Shown here piece after piece: positions 1-5,725 of a stretch of DNA of 6,937 nucleotides. The notes beneath the pieces are model-generated. The model did not search any database. It worked only from the letters and a program-made list of their open reading frames with translations, and was not told the DNA's origin. Source of the DNA: an uncultured Plesiomonas sp. Lineage in GTDB: Bacteria > Pseudomonadota > Gammaproteobacteria > Enterobacterales > CAMTGL01. The position numbers were made by a program, and so were the translations under genes. The stretch is from positions 1 through 6,937 of the forward strand of contig CAMTGL010000110.1 in NCBI GenBank assembly GCA_947071955.1, written 5' to 3'. Within the stretch, counting starts at the first letter, position 1. Every line of letters begins with the position of its first letter.

Positions 1-279
1 ATCAAAGAGCTACCCAATGAGTGCCTTGAAGAGGTGCGTCTGCGTGCGACTATCTCGCGCCCGGTGACTCAAACCCGTTTTTCAGCACCTTCCGCCTCGG
101 CAACGCTGGGCAATGGCAGCGGTTATAGCCTAGGCCAGCGGGTGCGGCACAGCAAATTTGGTGAGGGCACGATTATCAATATGGAAGGCAGCGATGAAGG
201 TGCGCGCGTACAAGTTGCGTTTAAAGGGGAAGGTGTTAAATGGCTGGTATTAGCCTTCGCCAATCTTGAAAAAATCTAA
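1..279 (+). CDS. uvrD: DNA helicase II UvrD, C-terminal end (partial)
   Basis: This is the last 92 codons of UvrD, the superfamily 1A 3'-5' DNA helicase that removes the incised oligonucleotide in nucleotide excision repair and the nicked strand in mismatch repair. The frame is open from base 1 (IKELPNECLEEVRLRA...), and the gene starts upstream of the window. The visible part has the end of the helicase domain, a variable Ser/Gly-rich linker at about residues 20-48, and then the conserved C-terminal Tudor-like domain beginning YSLGQRVRHSKFGEGTI and ending WLVLAFANLEKI. From knowledge of the family, this domain binds RNA polymerase and links the helicase to stalled transcription. The helicase motifs lie outside the window. 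An internal Met at base 34 is not the start. The gene is followed by a likely terminator and then corA, the same order as in enteric bacteria. Confidence 0.96.
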   Translation: MKELPNECLEEVRLRATISRPVTQTRFSAPSASATLGNGSGYSLGQRVRHSKFGEGTIINMEGSDEGARVQVAFKGEGVKWLVLAFANLEKI

Positions 280-302
280 ATACGGTAAGCCCGTAGTATT
301 AA

Positions 303-347
303 CCTCGCAGCATAAGCTCCCCTTTGGGTGGGGGCTGCGGGGTTTGT
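303..347 (+). terminator. Probable uvrD terminator
   Basis: A 9-bp stem (303-311 CCTCGCAGC with 334-342 GCTGCGGGG, one T-G wobble) encloses a C4/G4 inner pairing (319-322 with 330-333). It is followed by the short T-rich tail TTTGT. It starts 24 bases after the uvrD stop. The stem is strong but the U-tract is poor, so it may be a weak intrinsic terminator or a 3'-end stabilising hairpin. Confidence 0.5.
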
Positions 348-530
348 ATCCCGCATGCAAGGGAAAAAGCGCATTAAATCCCATAAAATAAATGAGTATT
401 ATGCGGCATTGGGTCTACAAGGGTGTAAAAATGGCTGAAAATTTCAGTTATTTTCACTAACATCTTGATCTGTGAGTTAACCTGTCCGGCGAAAGGTACA
501 AAATTTATTCATCTCAAACCTGCTAGCTGG
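348..530. other. Gene-free spacer between uvrD and corA promoter
   Basis: I see no convincing gene here. It is AT-rich in the middle. It holds a perfect 13-base palindrome at 435-447 (CTGAAA, central A, TTTCAG). It also has a nine-codon ORF at 431-460 (MAENFSYFH) with a usable AAGGG at 419-423, which I do not call because nothing else supports it. The palindrome could be an operator, but no known site is recognised. Confidence 0.5.
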
Positions 531-560
531 TTGACAGTCTTTTCCACTCCGGCGTAACAT
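531..560 (+). promoter_or_regulatory. Putative sigma70 promoter of corA
   Basis: A perfect -35 hexamer TTGACA (531-536) is followed after 18 bases by TAACAT (555-560), which matches four of six -10 positions. Transcription would begin near 567, giving a 5' leader of roughly 245 nt before corA. That start would place the corL-like ribosome-binding site within about 10-15 nt of the 5' end. This is the best promoter match in the uvrD-corA gap. Confidence 0.6.
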
Positions 561-576
561 TCGCGCACTATCATTT

Positions 577-775
577 GAGAGGACACCGCCTTGGACACAC
601 CCAGTCGATGCTGGAATGAGATTTTTGCCTGCTAAACTGTCCTCTCCTGTTTAGGTGTTGACAGTATTTGGCTGTCAGCAACCGTGCCACAATGATGCCC
701 ACCGTTTCTGATTAAATCTCATTTGCCCAGTTTTGAATTGGTAGAAGCTGCATGCTTCTGGCCGTGATTCAAAGC
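577..775 (+). promoter_or_regulatory. Structured corA 5' leader, likely Mg2+-related attenuation region
   Basis: Three hairpins can be drawn directly. Stem A pairs 577-585 (GAGAGGACA) with 638-646 (TGTCCTCTC), nine perfect pairs enclosing a short ORF. Stem B pairs 656-664 with 672-680 (one wobble) around a 7-nt loop. Stem C pairs 730-738 with 767-775 (one wobble) and contains an inner hairpin 743-748/754-759 (AGAAGC/GCTTCT). Stem C ends about 20 bases before the corA ribosome-binding site. The stretch between B and C (681-735) is weakly structured and richer in C than G (16 C, 9 G by my count), a composition that could load Rho. From established knowledge, the Salmonella corA leader contains a translated short ORF, corL, and is subject to Rho-dependent termination. 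I infer a similar control here. No known riboswitch class is recognised. Confidence 0.6.
591..635 (+). CDS. Candidate CorL-like leader peptide (14 codons, UUG start)
   Basis: A 14-codon ORF (MDTPSRCWNEIFAC, UUG start, TAA stop) lies inside the loop of leader stem A. Its ribosome-binding site GAGAGGA (577-583) sits seven bases before the UUG, an ideal spacing. The same bases form the 5' arm of the 9-bp stem 577-585/638-646, so folding would hide the site. The position, about 180 bases upstream of corA and just after the predicted transcription start, matches the idea of the Salmonella corL ORF, whose translation influences Rho-dependent termination in the corA leader. I cannot confirm homology to the published CorL peptide from memory. 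The UUG start is a weakness, and the only nearby AUG (608) gives a three-codon frame without a ribosome-binding site. Confidence 0.45.
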   Translation: MDTPSRCWNEIFAC

Positions 776-812
776 GCTGTTCATATCGTAACCGCAAGGG
801 GAGGTATGACAC

Positions 813-1763
813 ATGCTGAGCGCATTCAAACTTGACGATCGCCGTCTGCAGCGTTTAGATCTAGACGAGCAGGATAAACTGACATCAGCCCTATGGGTTG
901 ATTTAATCGAACCCGATGAAGAAGAGCGTGAACGGGTTCAACAGGAATTGGGGCAAGGTCTGGCAACCCGCCCAGAATTGGAAGATATCGAGGCCAGTGC
1001 GCGTTTTTTTGAAGACGAAGATGGTCTGCATATTCACTCCTTTTTCTATTACGAAGATAATGAAGATTACGCCAGCAATGCCACGGTTGCGTTTACCATT
1101 CGCGAAGGGCGCTTGTTTACCCTGCGTGAGCGTGAGTTACCGGCCTTCCGGCTCTACCGTATGCGCGCCCGCACGCAGTATCTGCAAGAGGGTAATGCCT
1201 ACGAGTTGCTGTTAGATCTGTTTGAAACCAAAATAGAGCAACTTGCTGATGTGATAGAGAATATCTACAGCGAACTCGAAGCCCTTGGGCGCGTGATTTT
1301 GGAAGGAAAACAGGGCGAGAATTTTGACGAAGCACTGTCAAAACTGGCCGAACAGGAAGATGCAGGTTGGAAAGTGCGTTTGTGTCTGATGGATACCCAA
1401 CGGGCACTGAGCTTTTTAGTGCGTAAAGCGCGCTTACCGGCGCAAGAGCTTGAGCAAGCGCGTGAAGTCCTGCGCGATATTGAATCTTTGCAGCCGCACA
1501 ATGAATCGCTGTTTCAGAAAGTGAACTTTTTGATGGATGCGGCGATGGGCTTTATCAATATCGAACAAAACCGAATCATTAAGATCTTCTCGGTGGTATC
1601 GGTTATTTTCCTGCCACCAACACTGGTTGCATCGAGCTACGGTATGAACTTTGAGTTTATGCCTGAGCTAAAGTGGGATTTGGGCTACCCGTATGCCTTG
1701 ATCTTAATGGTGCTGGCCGGTTTAGCGCCTTACCTCTACTTTAAACGTAAAGGCTGGTTGTAA
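813..1763 (+). CDS. corA: Magnesium/cobalt transport protein CorA
   Basis: CorA is the inner-membrane homopentameric channel for Mg2+ uptake, which also passes Co2+ and Ni2+. The protein has 316 residues, the same as E. coli CorA, and is near identical over long stretches. Residues 1 to about 240 form the cytoplasmic funnel, with the acidic ATRPELEDIEASARFFEDEDGLHIHSFF block (51-78) and the long stalk helix. The first membrane segment spans about 254-274 and ends in the signature YGMNF (Gly-Met-Asn at 277-279), the selectivity filter. The acidic periplasmic loop EFMPEL follows, then the second membrane segment at about 292-310 and a basic C-terminus (KRKGWL). The start is set by AAGGGGAGG (796-804), eight bases before ATG 813. 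An out-of-frame ATG at 806 is too close to that site. Transcription probably comes from 531-560 through the structured leader, and the gene ends at a strong terminator. Confidence 0.98.
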   Translation: MLSAFKLDDRRLQRLDLDEQDKLTSALWVDLIEPDEEERERVQQELGQGLATRPELEDIEASARFFEDEDGLHIHSFFYYEDNEDYASNATVAFTIREGRLFTLRERELPAFRLYRMRARTQYLQEGNAYELLLDLFETKIEQLADVIENIYSELEALGRVILEGKQGENFDEALSKLAEQEDAGWKVRLCLMDTQRALSFLVRKARLPAQELEQAREVLRDIESLQPHNESLFQKVNFLMDAAMGFINIEQNRIIKIFSVVSVIFLPPTLVASSYGMNFEFMPELKWDLGYPYALILMVLAGLAPYLYFKRKGWL

Positions 1764-1791
1764 CCGATTGGTTGTACAGTCAACCGGTATG

Positions 1792-1824
1792 AAAAAGACA
1801 GCGATAGCTTCGCTGTCTTTTTTT
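1792..1824. terminator. Bidirectional terminator between corA and the HvfC-like gene
   Basis: A perfect 9-bp stem (1796-1804 AGACAGCGA with 1810-1818 TCGCTGTCT, loop TAGCT) is flanked by A4 on the left and a T7 run on the right (1818-1824), so the A and T runs extend the stem. It lies 28 bases after the corA stop and 8 bases beyond the stop of the convergent gene, and it can serve both strands. A weaker hairpin GGTTG/CAACC (1770-1774/1781-1785) precedes it. Confidence 0.9.
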
Positions 1825-1831
1825 ATTTTCG

Positions 1832-2419
1832 TTAAATCGCGCTGTTATCCAGCGTAAATCCGCAGACAATCCTTTGCTCAATCAGTGCCGGCAGTAACTG
1901 GCTCGGATCCATCGCTTGTACTTGTCCAAGCGATCCCCCCTGCTGAAAGTGAGCCAGTAGTACCAGCGCAAAATCATCCAGCGGTATCATCACAACCTGC
2001 TGCTGGCGTTTGAATATCGCCAGTTGGCAAGGTTGTTCTAGCTCGAGCGTCAGGCTCTGCATGGCGGCTGTGATTTGCGGGTTTAACACCTGTTGGTAAA
2101 GCTCGGCAATCGCAAAATCAGACTGTAACAGCGTAGTTCCTGGCGTTAGCGTAAAAACCACATGGGCATATTCAGCCTCACTGAGCGCGCTTAATGACAT
2201 CAGATCAAACGGTGCGGTCTCTTTTGCCTGCTGCGCGGTTTCAATCGCCCACTCCAGTTCAGCCAGATCAGCCAACCACGGGCTTTCGGCATCATACTCA
2301 CGTAGCGCATCAATCAATGCATTGGCACTGTCTGGGCGGGCAGTCGTCAGGATATCGGTAAAGGTCTCTTCACCGAGCAGGGTAATACAGGCCGGAAATA
2401 GGGCCGTTAAATCGGTCAT
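1832..2419 (-). CDS. DUF2063/HvfC-like putative DNA-binding domain protein
   Basis: This 195-residue soluble protein has no signal peptide or membrane segment. It resembles the HvfC/BufC (DUF2063) family. The N-terminal part has FPACITLLGEETF (8-20), and SPWLADLAELEWAIETAQQA (46-65) matches the family pattern of a Pro-hydrophobic-ADLA-x-LEWA helix. LTPGTTLLQSDFAIAELY (91-108) matches the 'hP...LL.S.yPv..lW' segment. The C-terminal half (about 115-190) resembles the second HvfC domain, with an AIFKRQQQVVMIPLDDFALVLL strand-helix unit and GGSLGQV. The roughly 40-residue helix that usually opens the family is missing. The start cannot be moved upstream, because an in-frame TAA lies six codons before the ATG (2435-2437). 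The ribosome-binding site is weak (GAGAG). HvfC normally works with HvfB (DUF692) on HvfA peptides, and neither is nearby, so its job here is unknown. Family assignment is by pattern recall, not by search. Confidence 0.72.
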   Translation of the reverse strand: MTDLTALFPACITLLGEETFTDILTTARPDSANALIDALREYDAESPWLADLAELEWAIETAQQAKETAPFDLMSLSALSEAEYAHVVFTLTPGTTLLQSDFAIAELYQQVLNPQITAAMQSLTLELEQPCQLAIFKRQQQVVMIPLDDFALVLLAHFQQGGSLGQVQAMDPSQLLPALIEQRIVCGFTLDNSAI

Positions 2420-2461
2420 GTTGCTCTCGTCGCCTTATCAATCATTACAATTATTACGGGA

Positions 2462-2489
2462 ATACTATTATGGATAGCGATGATGGCAA
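2462..2489 (-). promoter_or_regulatory. Possible promoter of the HvfC-like gene
   Basis: On the minus strand TTGCCA (2484-2489, five of six -35 positions) is followed after 16 bases by TAGTAT (2462-2467, four of six). Transcription would start near 2455, about 36 bases before the ATG. The match is moderate, and the AT-rich sequence offers alternatives. Confidence 0.35.
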
Positions 2490-2497
2490 ATGGTATG

Positions 2498-2523
2498 AGG
2501 TTTGTTGTATGAAATGCAAACCT
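2498..2523. repeat. Inverted repeat in the divergent hvfC-like/pepT region
   Basis: Perfect 7-base arms AGGTTTG (2498-2504) and CAAACCT (2517-2523) are separated by 12 bases. The repeat sits just upstream of the proposed -35 of the minus-strand gene and about 300 bases upstream of pepT. The arm spacing (centres 19 bases apart) suits a dimeric regulator on one DNA face, but no known operator is recognised. Confidence 0.4.
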
Positions 2524-2824
2524 TGCCAGATCCTAGTATCGAAGCACGTTATATAAAGTGCTGCATATACAGGTATTATGCACGGATATGAATGTGCTCG
2601 GCGTGCTCTGCCGTACAGCTTAGCAGCAAACTGATCGCATTCTTGTCACATCACATCTTCAGTTCACAAATTCGGCCCTGCTTTACTGAAAATTGCCGCG
2701 TTTATGCGCATGCTAGGGGCCATTTCCTGATATTTTCTGCCAGAACTGCCTAATTAAACACCGGAATATTGCAGATGACTGGCTAAAAATAGCATGCGGT
2801 TTTTTCTGAAATTGATGGATGCTT
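2524..2824. other. Gene-free region upstream of pepT
   Basis: About 300 bases with no supported gene. It contains AT-rich TATATAAA at 2550-2557 and an 18-codon ORF (2578-2634, MHGYECARRALPYSLAAN) with only a poor ribosome-binding site. The best pepT promoter guess is TTGCAG (2769-2774), 15 bases, TAGCAT (2790-2795), which is weak. I looked for an FNR box (TTGAT-N4-ATCAA), expected because pepT is anaerobically induced in Salmonella, and found none. Confidence 0.4.
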
Positions 2825-4072
2825 ATGAATATCGTTGATCGCTTTATTGCTTATACCCAGATAAACACCACCACTGATCGTGAAAAAGGGGCGGCAGGTA
2901 TTATGCCCTCATCACCCAACCAAAAAGTGTTGGCCGATAAGCTCGGAGCTGAATTGACAGCGTTGGGGCTGGTTGATGTGAACGTGCGTGACAGTGCTAT
3001 TGTCACGGCCACCCTACCAGCCAACGTTGCGTACCCTGTACCGACGGTCGCCTTTTTTGGTCATTTAGACACCAGTGCCGAACTCAATACCGATACCCAT
3101 GCGCAGAGAGTGCACCATACCGGTGGTGATATCTGCTTAAATGCCAAGCTCGATATCCATTTACGGCAGGCGCAATTCCCTGAACTGGCACGCTATGTTG
3201 GGCAAGATATTATCGTGACTGACGGTACAAGTTTACTTGGGGCCGATGATAAAGCGGCACTGGCCGCCATCATGGATATGCTGCAATTTTTACAGGCCAA
3301 CCCGCAGATCAAACATGGGCCAGTGAAAGTGGGTTTTGTGCCGGATGAAGAGCAAGGGCTGCGTGGGGCAAAGGCCTTTGATGTTGCCGAATTTGGTGCT
3401 GACTTTGCCTATACCCTTGATTGCTGTGGTATTGGCGAGCTGGTGTATGAGAACTGGAATGCCGGTGATGCTGAAATTATCTTTACCGGACAATCAGCCC
3501 ACCCGATGTCAGCCAAAGGAAAACTCAAGAACTCATTGCTGATGGCGCACAAATTTATTGCACTGCTGCCAGCCGGTGAAGCGCCAGAGTATACCGAAGG
3601 GCGTGAAGGTTACTACTGGGTGAAAACCCTGCAGGGTAACAGTGCTAAAACCGTGCTGAAGATGGATGTGCGTGATTTTACCGCAGACGGTTATGCCAAG
3701 CGGATGGCCTTCTTAAATACCTTAAGTCAAAGCTGCAGCGCATTGTGGGGCGAGGGGGCAGTTGAGTGCAAATTATCTGACCGCTACGCCAATGTTTTCA
3801 ACAGCTTACAGGGTGAGGCTGCGTTCCCAATTGAGATTGTTGAGCAAGCCTATCGTAATCAGGGCATTGAACCGCAAGTCACGCCGATGCGCGGCGGTTA
3901 TGATGGCGCTGTGCTGTCACAAAACGGTCTGCCGTGCCCGAATATTTTTACCGGAGCGCACAATTTCCACTCAATTTATGAGTATCTGCCGGTTGACTCA
4001 CTACACGCGGCCAGCCGCGTGATCACCGAAGTGGTGCGGATCACGGAACAGCGTTTTGCACCAGCCTGCTGA
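2825..4072 (+). CDS. pepT: Peptidase T (tripeptide aminopeptidase), M20B family
   Basis: This is a cytosolic dizinc aminopeptidase that releases the N-terminal residue of tripeptides. At 415 residues it is close to the 408 of enteric PepT. Expected metal and catalytic residues are present: His80 and Asp82 in FGHLDTS, Asp141 in LLGADDKA, the Glu175-Glu176 pair in VPDEEQG, Asp199 in YTLDCCG, and His382 in FTGAHNFHSIYEY. The dimerisation (lid) domain spans about 215-330, and RGGYDGAVLS (356-365) precedes the last metal ligand. The sequence is clearly diverged from E. coli PepT, with two cysteines after Asp199 where enteric PepT has glycines. I chose ATG 2825 (MNIVDRF...) over ATG 2819 because it aligns with the family N-terminus MDKLLERF and has a weak GGA five bases upstream. 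ATG 2819 would add Met-Leu. The gene appears to stand alone and converges with gor. Confidence 0.92.
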   Translation: MNIVDRFIAYTQINTTTDREKGAAGIMPSSPNQKVLADKLGAELTALGLVDVNVRDSAIVTATLPANVAYPVPTVAFFGHLDTSAELNTDTHAQRVHHTGGDICLNAKLDIHLRQAQFPELARYVGQDIIVTDGTSLLGADDKAALAAIMDMLQFLQANPQIKHGPVKVGFVPDEEQGLRGAKAFDVAEFGADFAYTLDCCGIGELVYENWNAGDAEIIFTGQSAHPMSAKGKLKNSLLMAHKFIALLPAGEAPEYTEGREGYYWVKTLQGNSAKTVLKMDVRDFTADGYAKRMAFLNTLSQSCSALWGEGAVECKLSDRYANVFNSLQGEAAFPIEIVEQAYRNQGIEPQVTPMRGGYDGAVLSQNGLPCPNIFTGAHNFHSIYEYLPVDSLHAASRVITEVVRITEQRFAPAC

Positions 4073-4132
4073 TTGATGGGTAAGTGAATTGATTAACCGA
4101 TTATTCGGTAGCCTATTCCTGTATTAAGGCAT

Positions 4133-4170
4133 AAAAAAGAGCCGCCCTTGTTTTTACAAGGGCGGCTTTT
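4133..4170. terminator. Bidirectional terminator between pepT and gor
   Basis: An 11-bp perfect GC-rich stem (4140-4150 AGCCGCCCTTG with 4157-4167 CAAGGGCGGCT) has a 6-base loop. It is preceded by A6 (4133-4138) and followed by T4. The U-tract is better on the minus strand, so it probably serves gor as well as pepT. A small hairpin ACCGA/TCGGT (4096-4100/4105-4109) lies between the pepT stop and this terminator. Confidence 0.9.
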
Positions 4171-4216
4171 AACATAAATTGTTGCGATAAAATCGTAGTG
4201 TCAGTGCGCGTGTTTG

Positions 4217-4237
4217 TACCAATACCAATATCAGTAC
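4217..4237. repeat. Short hexamer tandem repeat in gor 3' untranslated region
   Basis: Three and a half copies of a TACCAA-type unit (TACCAA, TACCAA, TATCAG, TAC) lie about 20 bases beyond the gor stop, between gor and its terminator. It is too short to suggest a function, though it could vary in copy number between strains. Confidence 0.4.
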
Positions 4238-4256
4238 CCGCACTTGCACCAGCGCG

Positions 4257-5609
4257 TTAGCGCATGGTTACAAACTCTTCTGATGCAGTTGGATGAATGG
4301 CCACGGTGTTGTCAAAATCACGCTTGGTTGCGCCCATTTTCAGCGCAACGGCGAAGCCTTGCAGCATCTCATCCATACCAAAGCCGATACCGTGAATCCC
4401 CACCACTTTCTGTTCAGCGCCAACACAGACCAGCTTCATTCGGCACGGCTGGCGGTGTGACGTTACGGCGGTGTACATGGCGGTAAACGATGAGGTGTAG
4501 ACCTTCACATTGGCCTCACCATACTGCTCGATGGCTTGTGGCTCAGTTAGGCCGACAGTACCAATAGGTGGATGGCTGAAGACCACGGTCGGCACGTTAT
4601 CGTAGTTCAGGTGCTCGTTTGGCTTGTTGTTGAACAGGCGCTCTGACAAGCGGCGACCGGCGGCCACCGCAACTGGCGTGAGCTCAATACGGCCGGTATT
4701 ATCACCTACGGCATAAATACCAGGAACATTGGTATTCTGGTACATATCTACGCGGATGTAGCCGCGATCATCGAGTTCTACGCCAGTGGCATCAAGGTTG
4801 ATGCTGTGGGTAGCAGGTTTACGGCCAATTGCCCAAATCAGGCAATCTACCGTGATGCTACGGCCATCTTCCAGATGCAGTGTCAGGCTGCCGTCGGCGT
4901 GCTTCTCAACCCGCTTTGGCACAGCTTGCGTGTGCAGTGTCGGGCCTTCGTTTTGCATGACTTCCAGCAGCGTATCAATAATCAGCGGATCAAAGCTGCG
5001 CAGTGGTGCATGCTGGCGTACTAGCAGATCTGTTTTTACGCCAAGCGCATGCATTACGCCGGCGATTTCCACGGCGATATAACCTGCGCCGACTACCGCC
5101 ACACGCTCTGGCAGTTCAGTCAGTGCGAAGAAGCCGTCAGAGTCAATACCGTGCTCCGCACCTTCAATCGGTGGGCGAGTAGGGAAACCACCGGTTGCAA
5201 TTAGGATATGGTCAGCGGTGATCTGCTCGCCGTTTACCTCAACGGTGTGCGCATCAATAAAACGGGCAAATCCGCTGATGACATCCACTTTATTGTTGCC
5301 GAGAACACGCTCGTAAGATTGATGAATTCTGTCAATGTAGGCTTCGCGGTTCTCCAGCAGTTTGCTGAAATTAAAGCGTTTTACATCTACATCAAAACCA
5401 TAATCTGCGGCATACAGATTCATGGCTTCTGCAATTTGTGCGCCGTGCCACATCACTTTCTTTGGCACACAACCCACGTTAACACAGGTTCCGCCCAGCG
5501 CTTTGGCTTCAATCAGGGCACACTTTTTACCGTACATGGCTGCGCGGTTAATCGAGGCAATACCGCCGCTGCCGCCGCCAATAGCCAGATAGTCATAATG
5601 TTTTGTCAT
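4257..5609 (-). CDS. gor: Glutathione-disulfide reductase
   Basis: Gor is the cytosolic FAD- and NADPH-dependent homodimer that reduces glutathione disulfide to glutathione. It has 450 residues, the same as E. coli Gor, and aligns without gaps that I can see. The FAD-binding GGGSGG is at 11-16. The redox-active disulfide is CVNVGC (Cys42, Cys47). The NADPH fold has GAGYIAVE at 174-181, with Arg198 and Arg204 (VRQHAPLR) that read the 2'-phosphate. The second FAD motif YAVGD is at 299-303. The interface domain ends with HPTASEE, giving the catalytic His439-Glu444 pair. The start ATG (5607-5609) has a weak GGA nine bases upstream. An overlapping ATG at 5619 opens an eight-codon frame that ends inside gor. 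The gene has its own promoter with an OxyR-like operator array upstream, fitting a peroxide-stress role. Confidence 0.98.
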   Translation of the reverse strand: MTKHYDYLAIGGGSGGIASINRAAMYGKKCALIEAKALGGTCVNVGCVPKKVMWHGAQIAEAMNLYAADYGFDVDVKRFNFSKLLENREAYIDRIHQSYERVLGNNKVDVISGFARFIDAHTVEVNGEQITADHILIATGGFPTRPPIEGAEHGIDSDGFFALTELPERVAVVGAGYIAVEIAGVMHALGVKTDLLVRQHAPLRSFDPLIIDTLLEVMQNEGPTLHTQAVPKRVEKHADGSLTLHLEDGRSITVDCLIWAIGRKPATHSINLDATGVELDDRGYIRVDMYQNTNVPGIYAVGDNTGRIELTPVAVAAGRRLSERLFNNKPNEHLNYDNVPTVVFSHPPIGTVGLTEPQAIEQYGEANVKVYTSSFTAMYTAVTSHRQPCRMKLVCVGAEQKVVGIHGIGFGMDEMLQGFAVALKMGATKRDFDNTVAIHPTASEEFVTMR

Positions 5610-5628
5610 GTGTTGTCATCCGTTGTCA
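5603..5628. repeat. Three TTGTCA repeats with exact 10-base period at the gor start
   Basis: TTGTCA occurs at 5603-5608, 5613-5618 and 5623-5628. On the gor strand these are TGACAA repeats, and the last one lies within the start codon region (ATGACAA). They lie in the gor leader, downstream of the proposed promoter. They could be a short slippage duplication or a helically phased binding site. Confidence 0.5.
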
Positions 5629-5650
5629 GAAGCCAAAGAGGTATCAAGAG

Positions 5651-5679
5651 ATTTTAGCGGCAGTGGCAAGGTTACTCAA
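5651..5679 (-). promoter_or_regulatory. Sigma70 promoter of gor
   Basis: On the minus strand TTGAGT (5674-5679, four of six) is followed after exactly 17 bases by TAAAAT (5651-5656, five of six). Transcription would begin near 5644 and give a leader of about 35 nt. This is the best promoter match in the gor-thiD gap. Confidence 0.7.
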
Positions 5680-5681
5680 AT

Positions 5682-5725
5682 ATAGTGACTTTCTATCATG
5701 ATAGTCACCGGCCTATCAGAGATAG
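5682..5725 (-). promoter_or_regulatory. ATAG/CTAT array upstream of gor, OxyR-like operator
   Basis: Five alternating elements are visible: ATAG 5682-5685, CTAT 5693-5696, ATAG 5701-5704, CTAT 5713-5716 and ATAG 5722-5725. The first pair has the OxyR spacing ATAG-N7-CTAT. CTATCATGATAG (5693-5704) is a perfect palindrome, and CTATC-aga-GATAG (5713-5725) is a second dyad. Dyad centres fall at about 5689, 5698.5, 5708.5 and 5719, roughly one helical turn apart. The array abuts the gor -35, where OxyR activates. OxyR is known to bind four ATAGnT-type elements and to induce gor in E. coli. Spacings here (11, 8, 12, 9 between starts) differ from the canonical 11, so OxyR is an inference and another dimeric regulator is possible. 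Confidence 0.5.

Noticed and set aside
431..460. Nine-codon ORF with an AAGGG ribosome-binding site
   Set aside because: It is too short to judge, and it lies upstream of the corA promoter with no promoter of its own that I can see.
658..693. A second TTGACA (658-663) upstream of corA
   Set aside because: The nearest -10-like hexamer is CACAAT, 24 bases away, too far for sigma70. The bases are better explained as an arm of leader stem B.
655..715. Alternative leader ORFs at 655 (GTG, 18 codons) and 692 (ATG, 7 codons)
   Set aside because: Neither has a ribosome-binding site, unlike the UUG frame at 591.
2578..2634. 18-codon ORF upstream of pepT
   Set aside because: It has only a weak AGG four bases before the ATG, with no similarity or context to support it.
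2640..2824. FNR or CRP site upstream of pepT
   Set aside because: TTGAT at 2812-2816 has no ATCAA partner at the right spacing, and the TCACA motifs have no TGTGA half.
5208..5657. 149-codon open frame antisense to the gor 5' end
   Set aside because: It lies over a strongly conserved enzyme gene, and its translation has no recognisable domain. It is an open shadow frame.
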